Below are positions 21,946-30,423 of a stretch of DNA of 32,264 nucleotides, piece after piece. The stretch spans positions 1 to 32,264 of the forward strand of contig CAIPEB010000279.1 of assembly GCA_903863885.1 (NCBI GenBank), in the 5' to 3' direction. Position 1 is the first letter of the stretch; each line of letters starts with the position of its first letter. Origin of the DNA: an uncultured Planctomycetaceae bacterium (GTDB taxonomy: Bacteria > Planctomycetota > Planctomycetia > Pirellulales > Pirellulaceae). Position numbers and translations under genes: made by a program. A model generated the notes under the pieces. That model worked only from the letters and a program-made list of their open reading frames with translations. It was not told where the DNA came from and did not search any database.

Positions 21946-24183
21946 TCACTTGCCGAGCAGCCAAGCCACAGCCGCTGTGCCGCGGTCCGCTTGCGGGCCA
22001 GTGTTCAGACTCAGCTGGTCGCGCTTTCCTGCTGCTTGATATGCGGCTTCGACGAGCGAGGGACTTGTTTCGCCGGCCAACCACAAACTGCCCGGGGCCG
22101 CTAGAGCGAGCATTCCAGGCACGTCGCCGTACTTCGCGCCTCCGGGCAGGAAATCCGGACTCCGCAGAGCCGGGACTTTGCCGAATCGAAAACCGTCCGT
22201 GTCGATCGCGGCATGATCTACCGCTTTTCCCGCCAAGGCACGTGCGGCCGCAGCCAGAGGCCCTGCTCCCTTGAGCGCCACAAGGTCGACGCGCCGCGAT
22301 GCACCGCCTCGGCCGCTGACGTAGCGCACAGCGGTAAGAATATCCTGAGTGCGGTCCGCGAACACGGTCGGATTGTATCCCCAGGTGTAGGCCGCCGACT
22401 GTCGCGGATTAGCGACGACCGGCGTCGGGTCCGCGGATTTGCCATCGGCCAGAAACTCGCCCTGGTACAGCAAATCCACACCGACAACCGTAGCGCCCGC
22501 GTCAAGCAGGCTCTTCACCTCCGCTGTGGGCGAGCCGTCGTCCTGCAGCAATCCGGCTTTCCCGCGCGGATCCAGCCACACGACCGTCCACGCCTTGGGG
22601 GTCGGCGGTGACAAAGTGAGCAGCGGCAGTTCCTGCCCCAAGGCAACGTTCTTAAGCAACCCGACAGTTGCTTGGATACCTCCGCGCTCGGCCGCGGAGC
22701 TTTGCACGTACTCCAGCGCATCGGCGGACGGCAAGTCCGCGTGCAGCACGGCCTGCACCGCGCGTCCAACCTCATCCTGATATTTCTGCAACGATACCGC
22801 ATCCTTGGGTGTCATCGCCGCGAACTGTTGTTCCGCGTCCTGCGTCCACCACTGCAGAAGCTTCCGCTCAAAGTCGGCTCCGCCCGCCGGCTGCGGGTGC
22901 GACGCGTCCCACACGGTCATTTCGTCGCGCGACAGGCGGCGATAATCGCGTTCCGTAATCGGCTCTGTTGCTCCGAGCCCGAGATGCTTGTTGAACCAAC
23001 CGTACATTGCCAGACGACTGACCAGGTTATAGTTGTGGCCGAACCTGAGCGCGGCGGCGAGCATGACGTTTTCGGGCTTCTCGAAGAGTTGATAGTGCTT
23101 TTTCAACTCGGGAAATCCCTTGGTTTCCATCTCCTTGGTCCAATCATCCGCAGCGGTCATACCCAGCGGTTTGGGCGCAAACAGTGCCGCGATCTCGACG
23201 TTGCCCGTGCCGACGCGCAGCCCGCACGCATTTTCGCAGGTGCAACCGCCCTGCATGGCGGTCGAGACCATGACCGCGGGAAACTCCACGACGGGCCGCG
23301 GATCGAGGGCTGACAGAATGAACGTCTGCGTTCCCCCGCCACTGGCTCCGGTCACGCCAATCCGGCTGGCATCGACATCGGGCAGCGATTCGAGGAAGTC
23401 CAGCGAGCGGATCGAATTGTAAGTCTGCAGGCCCATCACCGACTGGAAGTGCGACTCGGCCGGCGGACTGAACAGCCCCCATTGCTCGGGTGTGTTCATG
23501 TCGGCTCGCTGCTCGGCGAAGCGGTGTGCGATCTCGAACGAGATCTGCACGCTGTCCGCATAGCCGATCATGTCGTAATGAAAAACGACGCAGCCCATGC
23601 GTGCCAATTGCACGCATCGCGCCTGCAGCGGGCTCCTGCCGCCCTCCTCGAATTGCTCGGCGCCGTTCTGGATCTCCTTCTTGACCTGGTCCACACCGGC
23701 GTCGTGGAACCGCCCGTCCGCCCAATGCCCATGCGGGCAGAGCACCCCTGCGCATTTCCCGGTCCTGCCCTTGGGCCGATAGAGACTTCCCGTAACGTAG
23801 AATCCGGGCATACTCTCAAAGTAGACCTTCTCGACGGTGTAATCGTCACGATCCACGAGTCCGTGAATCACGGGGTTCAGCGGGGTTCGAGTCGGCATCG
23901 GCCAGAGCCCAAGCGATACCTGAAGTTGACAGCGAAGCCGGTTCGCCCGATCCTGCCATTGCTCGCGACTCGAAGGCGGCTGGAAAGGAAAGTAGCCATC
24001 GAGATCCTTCAACGGTTTGAGGCGCTGGTCGGCCGGCAATTGCCCCTGAGGCAAAGCCCGCAACGACTCCGCACCCGCGGCGAAACGCTGGCCGTACATG
24101 CCGCTGCCAAAGATCAGCAGGGCTGCCAAGGACAAGAATGAACATCCGAGAGATCGGCGGGCGACACGTCGCAGACAACTCAT
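21946..24183 (-). CDS. Secreted acetyl-xylan-esterase-like alpha/beta hydrolase
   Basis: A 745-residue exported protein. Residues 1-37 are a basic then hydrophobic signal peptide. The N-terminal half (about 100-410) is an alpha/beta hydrolase: oxyanion segment CPHGHW at 149-154, nucleophile S281 in TGASGGGTQ, a likely acid D346/D347 in MTAADDW and H383 in RFGHNYN. A cysteine-rich GGCTCENACG (312-321) lies between them. The C-terminal third (about 470-745) has a second hydrolase-like core (WTVVWLDPRGK, GATVVGVDLLYQGE, VDLVALKGAGPLAAAARAL) without a clear Ser-Asp-His set, probably a non-catalytic repeat. Enzymes of this type are common in planctomycetes and are assigned to deacetylation of polysaccharides; the substrate is unknown. 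The ATG at 24183 follows AAAGG. Divergent from the zinc-ribbon gene. Confidence 0.8.
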   Translation of the reverse strand: MSCLRRVARRSLGCSFLSLAALLIFGSGMYGQRFAAGAESLRALPQGQLPADQRLKPLKDLDGYFPFQPPSSREQWQDRANRLRCQLQVSLGLWPMPTRTPLNPVIHGLVDRDDYTVEKVYFESMPGFYVTGSLYRPKGRTGKCAGVLCPHGHWADGRFHDAGVDQVKKEIQNGAEQFEEGGRSPLQARCVQLARMGCVVFHYDMIGYADSVQISFEIAHRFAEQRADMNTPEQWGLFSPPAESHFQSVMGLQTYNSIRSLDFLESLPDVDASRIGVTGASGGGTQTFILSALDPRPVVEFPAVMVSTAMQGGCTCENACGLRVGTGNVEIAALFAPKPLGMTAADDWTKEMETKGFPELKKHYQLFEKPENVMLAAALRFGHNYNLVSRLAMYGWFNKHLGLGATEPITERDYRRLSRDEMTVWDASHPQPAGGADFERKLLQWWTQDAEQQFAAMTPKDAVSLQKYQDEVGRAVQAVLHADLPSADALEYVQSSAAERGGIQATVGLLKNVALGQELPLLTLSPPTPKAWTVVWLDPRGKAGLLQDDGSPTAEVKSLLDAGATVVGVDLLYQGEFLADGKSADPTPVVANPRQSAAYTWGYNPTVFADRTQDILTAVRYVSGRGGASRRVDLVALKGAGPLAAAARALAGKAVDHAAIDTDGFRFGKVPALRSPDFLPGGAKYGDVPGMLALAAPGSLWLAGETSPSLVEAAYQAAGKRDQLSLNTGPQADRGTAAVAWLLGK

Positions 24184-24312
24184 GGTGAATACCTTTATCT
24201 CTTGCGGGTTGGCAGACGACGAACGTGTGGCGTAGCTTACCCTAGACGAAGCGGCAGAGAAAGCAGCAACCGGCGAGATCGAACTCCCTTGCCGGCACGG
24301 TACAGGTCTGGC

Positions 24313-24852
24313 ATGCCAACAAACACCGAACCCGACCCTGAACACAATTGCGGCAAACCCCACGGGCACGACCGATCTCACGGACACGACCAAGTGCACA
24401 GGCGCAATCGAGCGCAGGGACAACCGTGGGAAGAATGGCCCTGCTGCCCGCAGTGCGGAACCGCGCGCCAATGCATCTGCCCGATTTGCGAGACCGCCGG
24501 GACGGACTTTCCGCTGGCCGACTACCAGAAAGCCGCGGCACCGCAAGTTCCCGTGATTCCCGCCGTGCACTCCGCTGCCGAAGCGGCCGCCGAGCCCGCT
24601 GCGATTCCGCCGGCGGTTCGTGAACCGACATTGCCGGCAGTGCCTCTGCTGCGGTGTGCAATCTGCGATGAGATCTTCCGCCCGGTCTTCTACGAAATGT
24701 GCCACGCCTGCGACTACCGGTTCGAGCCCTGCGAGTCGGCATGCCCGCCGGCAATGGATGGAATCCCCTCGCGAATCGCGACCGCGGTGATGCTTCTGTT
24801 GCTCACAGTGTCCGGAGTCTTCTTCTACTTTTGGCTCCTGCTCCGCGGCTGA
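24313..24852 (+). CDS. Tail-anchored zinc-ribbon protein
   Basis: A 179-residue protein of unknown function. It starts with a His-rich stretch (HGHDRSHGHD), then a cysteine cluster CPQCGTARQCICPIC, an Ala/Pro linker, a second cluster CAICDEIF...CHACDYRF followed by CESACPP, and ends in one hydrophobic helix (ATAVMLLLLTVSGVFFYFWLLL). The paired CxxC motifs should bind zinc, and the layout suggests a cytoplasmic metal-binding head anchored by its C terminus. The ATG at 24313 is the best start, although its ribosome-binding site is weak. It converges with comEC with only 11 bases between the stops and is divergent from the secreted hydrolase. Confidence 0.7.
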   Translation: MPTNTEPDPEHNCGKPHGHDRSHGHDQVHRRNRAQGQPWEEWPCCPQCGTARQCICPICETAGTDFPLADYQKAAAPQVPVIPAVHSAAEAAAEPAAIPPAVREPTLPAVPLLRCAICDEIFRPVFYEMCHACDYRFEPCESACPPAMDGIPSRIATAVMLLLLTVSGVFFYFWLLLRG

Positions 24853-24863
24853 CCACGGAACGG

Positions 24864-27329
24864 CTACCAGCGATCATCCAGCCAACTCTGCACCCGGATA
24901 TCGCCGCGTTCCCACACGACGCGCACCGCGCCGTCTTCGGCCGTGTGCAGAACGTCCGCACCGTGCGACGCAAAGATCTTCTCGCTTGCCGACGTATCAC
25001 GCCAGTTGCCTCCGCTGATGACAATCCACCGCGGTCTGGCCCAGGCCGTGAAAGCATCGGGGGTACTGCGCTGCGAGCCGTGATGCGGGGCCATCGCCAC
25101 GTCGCAAACGACGCGCGGCCCCGATATCAGTCGCTCCATTCCGGGCGGCTCGAGATCACCGGGCAGGAGCAGCCCGCGGCCGTCGCTGACGATGGCCAGC
25201 ACGATGCTATGCGAATTATCGCTGCCCGCGGTCCTGTGCCGGCCCGGATGCAGGACCCTGAGTCCTCCCGTGATCGTCGAGGCCTCTCCTTCTTCCGCCG
25301 CGACGGTAGCGCAGGGGACCTTTGCGTTGCGGATTGCCGTGTCCAACGCATCCAGCGATGCCCCCCCGCCCTCCATGAATCCGGGGGCAATGAGAATTCT
25401 CGTCACGCGGAAACGATCGAGAAGTTGAGGCACGGCGTTGTAATGGTCCGCGTCGGGATGCGACAGGAGAATACCGTCCAGTTTCCACACGCCCCGATCC
25501 CAGAGCACTGCCGAGATCGAAACCACGGCCGACGACGGCGTCCCCTGATGGCCCGCGTCGTACAGGTATTTTTCGCCCGCGGGCGTCTCGATGAGCACAC
25601 ACGTTCCGTGCCCGACCGCAACGAAGGTGCATTCAAACCCCTCCCGTCGGGAATCCGTGCCGACCCGGTAAGCGAGCAGAAATCCAAACGCAATCCACAC
25701 TCCGATGCAGGCCAGTCCGACCGTGGCGAACTTGAGCGGCCCTCGCAGAAAGACCCACACTGCGAGCCCGGCATAGAAGGCCGCCACCCACCACCCGGGT
25801 ACTGAGGGCACCCATGCATATGCAGCCGGCGCATGCATTCCACCCTGCAATACGGCTTCCATCAGCATCAGGCATCGATCGCACGTTATGCCGCAAATCG
25901 CGGCCAGCGGCGGGGAAAACTCGGCCAGCGCAAATACGCCGAACCCGGAAAACAGCACCACCGCCATGGGTAAGGCAACCATCGGATTGACCAGCAGCCC
26001 CGCGAAACTCGCCAGATGAAAGCGATACAGCACCAGCGGCAGCGTGACCAGCCACACAATCGAAGAGAGCAGGATGAGATGGCCGACATTCCCGGCGGAC
26101 CGGCGAATCCACCGCATCCAGGCGGGACGGCTCTCGTCGATCAACTTGTCGATCGGATCGACGGCGCGTTCCGATTCGCGTGTCAAACGCCACTCGCCGA
26201 TGACGATGAGGGACGCCACCGCGAGAAAAGACAATTGGGCCCCCGTGTCGAACAGGCTCGTCGGGTTCAAAGCCAGAACGACGATCGCGGCCAGGCAGAG
26301 AGTGTGCAGCGAATCGCTGCGGCGGCCGAGCCAGCGGGCCAGGCACATGACGGCAACCAGCACTGCAGCCCGCACGACCGGCGGTCTTGCGTCAGTCAGC
26401 ATCGCATAAGCCACGACGAACACGACGGAGGCAATCAGCGAAGCGCGGCGCGGCATCCACCCAAGTCTCAGCAGAAAGCCCAATCCGTAAACCAGTATGG
26501 CCACGTGCTGGCCGGAGATGGCCAGCAGATGCGTGGTGCCGGTGCGAAAGAACTCGTCCACCTGCCCCGCCTCGAGTTCCTGCCGCAACCCCAACAGGAT
26601 CGCGGACGCCAGACCTGCCCTCGCCGGACCGACAAACCGCCACAAACGCGCATCCCCCTGCTGCCGCACACTGCCGAGCCAGTCTCTCAACGTCGGCCGT
26701 CCGGCGCGTGGCAGGCGAAACACGCACGCGGGTGTCGTTACGCTGATGCGGCACAATCGCCGCTCGCGCCGTTCCATTTCCGCAAAATCCGCCTCGCCCG
26801 GGTTTCGCGGAGTACGCGGCGCAGACAATTCCCCGAGCACACGCAAACGGTCCCCTGCGGCCACTGCGGATAAGACGCCTTCCACGGTTATCGCCGCCCG
26901 GCCCTTCACGCGGCGCCACGAACCGCGGTCTCTCAGGAGTTCCGCATCGAGAACGAGGAACGTCCTTTCACCCTGAGCCAGCGTGCACATCGGGTCCGGC
27001 GGCGGTGCCGGCCGACGCACCGGCGCGGAGGCCGCGACTCCCTCCACCAAAATGGCCTGAGGGGCCTCCGTCGCAAAGCGTCCCAGCTCGTCGGACGCAA
27101 ACAAGCGCCAACACGCGTGATGCCAGGCGCCGGCCAGACACGCCAGACTCAACAATAGCGCTGCAGTCGCGGTCCGCATCCGACCGGCGCGCCAATGGAA
27201 CACCCAAAGAACCAGACCAGCAAACGCCCCGAGCAACTGAACCGAGTAGGACGACTCGCCGCAGGCATCGAGCAGAATCCCGCAGCACAGCGATCCGAGA
27301 ACTAGCCACATCGGCTGATAAACGGCCAT
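24864..27329 (-). CDS. comEC: DNA internalisation protein ComEC/Rec2
   Basis: Membrane channel and nuclease for uptake of single-stranded DNA in natural transformation, 821 residues. Order: two N-terminal membrane segments and an OB-like DUF4131 region (about 5-200), the Competence membrane domain (about 230-560, with the signature HLLAISGQHVAILVYGLGF at 267-285 and several helices), and a metallo-beta-lactamase domain (about 560-821) with VAVGHGTCVLIETP, SHPDADH at 623-629 and MAPHHGSQRSTPDAF. The metal-binding HxDxDH is intact. Start uncertain: the ATG at 27329 matches the conserved beginning; a GTG at 27362 would add 11 residues. No comEA or other competence gene is near. Confidence 0.93.
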   Translation of the reverse strand: MAVYQPMWLVLGSLCCGILLDACGESSYSVQLLGAFAGLVLWVFHWRAGRMRTATAALLLSLACLAGAWHHACWRLFASDELGRFATEAPQAILVEGVAASAPVRRPAPPPDPMCTLAQGERTFLVLDAELLRDRGSWRRVKGRAAITVEGVLSAVAAGDRLRVLGELSAPRTPRNPGEADFAEMERRERRLCRISVTTPACVFRLPRAGRPTLRDWLGSVRQQGDARLWRFVGPARAGLASAILLGLRQELEAGQVDEFFRTGTTHLLAISGQHVAILVYGLGFLLRLGWMPRRASLIASVVFVVAYAMLTDARPPVVRAAVLVAVMCLARWLGRRSDSLHTLCLAAIVVLALNPTSLFDTGAQLSFLAVASLIVIGEWRLTRESERAVDPIDKLIDESRPAWMRWIRRSAGNVGHLILLSSIVWLVTLPLVLYRFHLASFAGLLVNPMVALPMAVVLFSGFGVFALAEFSPPLAAICGITCDRCLMLMEAVLQGGMHAPAAYAWVPSVPGWWVAAFYAGLAVWVFLRGPLKFATVGLACIGVWIAFGFLLAYRVGTDSRREGFECTFVAVGHGTCVLIETPAGEKYLYDAGHQGTPSSAVVSISAVLWDRGVWKLDGILLSHPDADHYNAVPQLLDRFRVTRILIAPGFMEGGGASLDALDTAIRNAKVPCATVAAEEGEASTITGGLRVLHPGRHRTAGSDNSHSIVLAIVSDGRGLLLPGDLEPPGMERLISGPRVVCDVAMAPHHGSQRSTPDAFTAWARPRWIVISGGNWRDTSASEKIFASHGADVLHTAEDGAVRVVWERGDIRVQSWLDDRW

Positions 27330-27619
27330 TGCATCGAATCCCGCCCGCCCCTTGTTCCGCACCGTGCCTCTATACTGTCAAGCGTGATCGAGGCCTCGGC
27401 CCCCTCAACAATTCCGGCGGAATCTCGAAGAACGCTCCCGGAATCAAGACGTCAGGCTCGCGGCGGCCTGGAACCGGAAAGATCCGAAGATCGGCAGCCG
27501 TGCCTCTGTGAACCCACTTGTCGCGGCGATATCATGCCGTGGCATCGGGCATGGCGTTCGCCATGTTCTTCACCCCGTCGAAGACTTCACTTTTCCAGAT
27601 CCCGCAGGATGGACGGCCC

Positions 27620-28447
27620 ATGAAACTCGGCCTGATCAACTCCGCCTGGGTGCAAGCGAACCAACCCACGGTTTTCGGCCTGCGAAAAACAAAAGAAATC
27701 GGCTTTGACTCGGTCGACATCTTTATCGATCCGCTGGACGCGGACGAGCAGGAGTGCAGACAAGTCAAAGAGGAATGCGATCGCCTCGACCTGCCGATCG
27801 TTTCGATTTGCTGCGTGGCCCTTGGGCTGATCGACTTCAACCCCAGCGTGCAGCGTTTCCACGTCGAACGTGTGCGGCGTTATCTGGATCTTGCCAGGCA
27901 ATTCGACGCCCGCAACCTGCTTCTGGTTCTCGGCGAATATGTGTGGAACCAGGAAGTGATTTCGCCCGACGAGCAATGGAGCACGGGCGTGGCGAATTGC
28001 CGCATCATCGGCGACCATGCGGAGAAACTCGGCCTCAGGGTCGCTTTGGAGTTGGAGCCGTTTCGCCTGTCTCTGCTGAATTCCGTCGACGAGATGGTCC
28101 GTTTCATCGACGACTGCGACCACCCGGCCATTCGCGCGAACATCGACGTTTCGCACCTGCTGCTGGCCGGTGTGAAACCGGAGGAAGTGCGGAAGTTCGG
28201 CGACCGCGCGATTCACGTCCATATTTCGGACTGCGACGGAAAGAAACACGGAGACCTGCCGCCCGGACGCGGCGTCGTTCCCTTCGAGCCCTACCTGCGG
28301 GAAATTCAGTCCCTCGGCATCGACGGTGCCATGTCAATCGAACTCGAATACTCGCCCGAACCCGACAGGATCGTCGAATGGGTCGAGGAAGCCTATCGCG
28401 AGACGGATCGACTGATGAAGCAGTTGAACTGGCGGCAGCCAAAATAG
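27620..28447 (+). CDS. Sugar phosphate isomerase/epimerase (xylose-isomerase-like TIM barrel)
   Basis: A 275-residue protein of the AP endonuclease 2/xylose-isomerase-like fold. It starts [12 protein letters not shown] and shows the usual alternation of strands and helices with metal-ligand candidates: the Glu in [12 protein letters not shown], the Asp/His pair in [10 protein letters not shown], the His pair in [16 protein letters not shown], and the C-terminal Glu in [10 protein letters not shown]. Substrate unknown; such enzymes often act on inositol or keto-sugar derivatives. The ATG at 27620 follows AGGATGG. An upstream in-frame ATG at 27518 adds unconserved sequence. It is followed after 49 bases by an oxidoreductase gene, a pairing typical of sugar or inositol catabolism. 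A TATACT box at 27371-27376 may belong to its promoter. Confidence 0.88.
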   Translation: MKLGLINSAWVQANQPTVFGLRKTKEIGFDSVDIFIDPLDADEQECRQVKEECDRLDLPIVSICCVALGLIDFNPSVQRFHVERVRRYLDLARQFDARNLLLVLGEYVWNQEVISPDEQWSTGVANCRIIGDHAEKLGLRVALELEPFRLSLLNSVDEMVRFIDDCDHPAIRANIDVSHLLLAGVKPEEVRKFGDRAIHVHISDCDGKKHGDLPPGRGVVPFEPYLREIQSLGIDGAMSIELEYSPEPDRIVEWVEEAYRETDRLMKQLNWRQPK

Positions 28448-28496
28448 CGGTTCAGAACTTGAACGACACAGCCCCGCGAACGACAAGGGAATTGCG

Positions 28497-29609
28497 ATGA
28501 CCGAGCCAGACCCGCTCGATGTGACCTATCTGCCTCGGCTGCCTGTGCGCCGCGATGTGCCCATCGGCTGCATCGGCGCCGGCTTCATCATGGCGGATTG
28601 CCACCTCGTGGCCTACCGTCAGGCGGGGTTCCATCCTGTCGCCATCTCGTCGCGATCATCGCAGCGAGCCCAAAGCGTTGCCGCGCGGCACCAGATTCCG
28701 CACGTTTACGAATCCTACCGCGAACTGCTGGCCGACCAACGCATCGAAGTCGTGGATATCGCAGTGCCGCCTGATATTCAGCTCGACGTGATCCGCGAAG
28801 TCGTACGGCATCGCGATCACATTCGAGGCGTGCTGGCGCAGAAGCCGCTCGGAATCGACTATGACCAGGCAAAGCAGATCGTCGAATTGTGCCGCAGCGC
28901 CGGCATCACGTTGGCTGTCAACCAGAACATGCGATACGACCAGTCGGTGAGGGCCTGCGAATGCCTGCTGAAACGCGGGGACCTGGGCACGCCGGTTCTC
29001 GCCACCATAGAAATGCGAGCGATCCCGCACTGGATGCCCTGGCAGGAAGCGCTGGGCTGGGTCACGCTCCGCATCATGTCGATCCATCACCTCGACGCGT
29101 TCCGGTTCTGGTTCGGTGATCCGCAGCGAGTCTTCGCGAGCGTCAGGCCCGATCCGCGCACCCAACGGAAGTTTGCTCATCAGGATGGCATTTGCCTCTA
29201 CATCCTCGAATACGAGAACGGATTGCGGGCCTCCTCGTGGGACGACGTCTGGACGGGCCCGGCCCGCGAAGGCGCCGAGTCGGATCGCTTTATCCGATGG
29301 CGGGTCGAGGGGACGGAAGGCCTCGCTCAGGGCACGATAGGCTGGCCGAGCTATCCGCAACGCACGCCAAGCACGATCGATTACACCACCACCCGCCAAC
29401 CGGGTAAATGGCATCGCCCCCGTTGGAGCGAAGTCTGGTTCCCCGACGCATTCGTCGGTCCCATGGCACAACTGCTCTGTGCCCTGGAAGAAAACCGCGA
29501 ACCCGAAATCAGCGGATGCGACAACCTCCGCACGATGGCTCTGGTGGAGGCGTGCTATCAGTCAGCAGCCCAACATCGGGCCGTGGAATTGGCTGAATTC
29601 GCAGGATGA
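28497..29609 (+). CDS. Gfo/Idh/MocA-family oxidoreductase
   Basis: A 370-residue NAD(P)-dependent dehydrogenase. The Rossmann motif [10 protein letters not shown] is at 23-32, [11 protein letters not shown] (about 89-99) is the typical dinucleotide loop, QKPLGID carries the conserved Lys at 116, and [12 protein letters not shown] and [13 protein letters not shown] (with the usual catalytic-region His pair) follow in the C-terminal domain. Family members oxidise sugars, inositols and related alcohols; the exact substrate cannot be read. AAGGGA precedes the ATG at 28497. It is expected to be co-transcribed with the isomerase upstream. A GC hairpin lies directly after the stop. Confidence 0.9.
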   Translation: MTEPDPLDVTYLPRLPVRRDVPIGCIGAGFIMADCHLVAYRQAGFHPVAISSRSSQRAQSVAARHQIPHVYESYRELLADQRIEVVDIAVPPDIQLDVIREVVRHRDHIRGVLAQKPLGIDYDQAKQIVELCRSAGITLAVNQNMRYDQSVRACECLLKRGDLGTPVLATIEMRAIPHWMPWQEALGWVTLRIMSIHHLDAFRFWFGDPQRVFASVRPDPRTQRKFAHQDGICLYILEYENGLRASSWDDVWTGPAREGAESDRFIRWRVEGTEGLAQGTIGWPSYPQRTPSTIDYTTTRQPGKWHRPRWSEVWFPDAFVGPMAQLLCALEENREPEISGCDNLRTMALVEACYQSAAQHRAVELAEFAG

Positions 29610-29613
29610 TTCG

Positions 29614-29629
29614 GAGGGGGATTCCCCTC
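29614..29629 (+). terminator. Hairpin directly after the oxidoreductase gene
   Basis: GAGGGG (29614-29619) and CCCCTC (29624-29629) form a 6-bp stem with a GATT loop, 5 bases after the stop. No T run follows, so intrinsic termination is doubtful. Confidence 0.4.
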
Positions 29630-29649
29630 GCATCGGCGCGCTCAAGCGC

Positions 29650-29699
29650 GGTGTGAATTTGCAGATACAGCGTACTTGCTGCTGACGGTTATTCACACC
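29650..29699 (+). repeat. 9-bp inverted repeat in the spacer before the repeat protein
   Basis: GGTGTGAAT (29650-29658) pairs perfectly with ATTCACACC (29691-29699), enclosing 32 bases with a small CAGC/GCTG inner stem. A further ATGCCG/CGGCAT stem lies at 29727-29749. These could be a second terminator of the upstream operon or operator dyads for the next gene. Confidence 0.45.
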
Positions 29700-29801
29700 A
29701 TACTTGAATTGCGGGTGGAACCGTTGATGCCGAGCCGACGGAGCGGCATGCGTATAGGTCATAAGTGGGATGAAGACCGCGGCACGCATACCCCAACACA
29801 C

Positions 29802-29826
29802 AACTTGGCCCTGCAGTAGACTCGTC
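29802..29826 (+). promoter_or_regulatory. Possible ECF-sigma-type promoter of the repeat protein gene
   Basis: AACTT (29802-29806), a 16-base spacer and CGTC (29823-29826) resemble the -35 AAC / -10 CGTC pattern of extracytoplasmic-function sigma promoters. Start would be near 29832, about 31 bases before the ATG. There is no good sigma70 alternative close by. Confidence 0.3.
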
Positions 29827-29862
29827 GCAACTAACAACCCGGATACAGCAAAGGGGACCTGT

Positions 29863-30366
29863 ATGAAAACGTCCAATCTTGTCCTATTCGCCGTTGCCGT
29901 AGCGGCGTTCTTGCAGAGCAGCGCGTGGGGGCAGGTAGTGGTCTACAGCCCTGTGCTGCCGCCACCCGCACCGGTCGTCACCGCGTACATGCCGACTCCC
30001 GTTCTGGCACCGGCGCCCGTAATCACGTCCTACGCCCCGGCACCAGTCGTTGCGAACTACGAACCGCTGCCCCTGATCGCTCCGGCAGCGCCCGTGGTGA
30101 CGGCTTATGCACCGGTTCCCGCGCCGGTACCGGTTGTTACCGCTTACGCTCCTGCTCCGATTCCGGTCGTTACCGCCTATGCTCCAGCACCGGTGGTTGC
30201 ATATTCGCCCGTGATCCCAGCGGCTCCGGTTGTCGCTTATTCGCCGGTGATCACCGGATACGCACCGTACGCCGCGCCGGTGGGCTACGGAACCGTAGTC
30301 GTCCGCCCGAAAGTCTACGTGGTCGGTCAGCCGGTTCGGAATTTCTTCCGGGCCATTACCCCGTGA
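29863..30366 (+). CDS. Secreted Pro/Val/Ala/Tyr-rich repeat protein
   Basis: A 167-residue exported protein. Residues 1-23 are a signal peptide ending AWG before QVVVYSP. Residues about 24-145 are degenerate tandem repeats around APVVTAYAP (also APVITSYAP, APVVAYSPV, APVVANYEP), giving a Pro- and Tyr-rich, probably extended structure. The C terminus VVRPKVYVVGQP / VRNFFRAITP is non-repetitive; a similar ending recurs, as I recall, in secreted planctomycete repeat proteins. A role in the cell envelope or extracellular matrix, possibly through Tyr cross-linking, is conjecture. AAGGGG lies 8 bases before the ATG. The repeats are encoded by similar but not identical DNA. Confidence 0.75.
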   Translation: MKTSNLVLFAVAVAAFLQSSAWGQVVVYSPVLPPPAPVVTAYMPTPVLAPAPVITSYAPAPVVANYEPLPLIAPAAPVVTAYAPVPAPVPVVTAYAPAPIPVVTAYAPAPVVAYSPVIPAAPVVAYSPVITGYAPYAAPVGYGTVVVRPKVYVVGQPVRNFFRAITP

Positions 30367-30373
30367 CGCAAAG

Positions 30374-30389
30374 ATGCCCGTTCGGGCAT
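30374..30389. terminator. Hairpin between the repeat protein and the protease gene
   Basis: ATGCCC (30374-30379), loop GTTC, GGGCAT (30384-30389), just 7 bases after the repeat-protein stop and 35 bases after the protease stop on the other strand, where it is followed by CTTT. Probably bidirectional. Confidence 0.5.
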
Positions 30390-30423
30390 TAACACCTGAC
30401 TGTCAACTGCGGCGAGGCGAGGG

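Noticed and set aside
27351-27378. Sigma70 promoter TTGTTC / TATACT before the sugar isomerase
   Set aside because: The -10 box is good, but the spacing is only 13 bases and no other -35 box fits.
30001-30260. CRISPR or tandem DNA repeat in the repeat-protein region
   Set aside because: The units are protein-level repeats with variable codons inside one open frame, not spaced identical DNA repeats.
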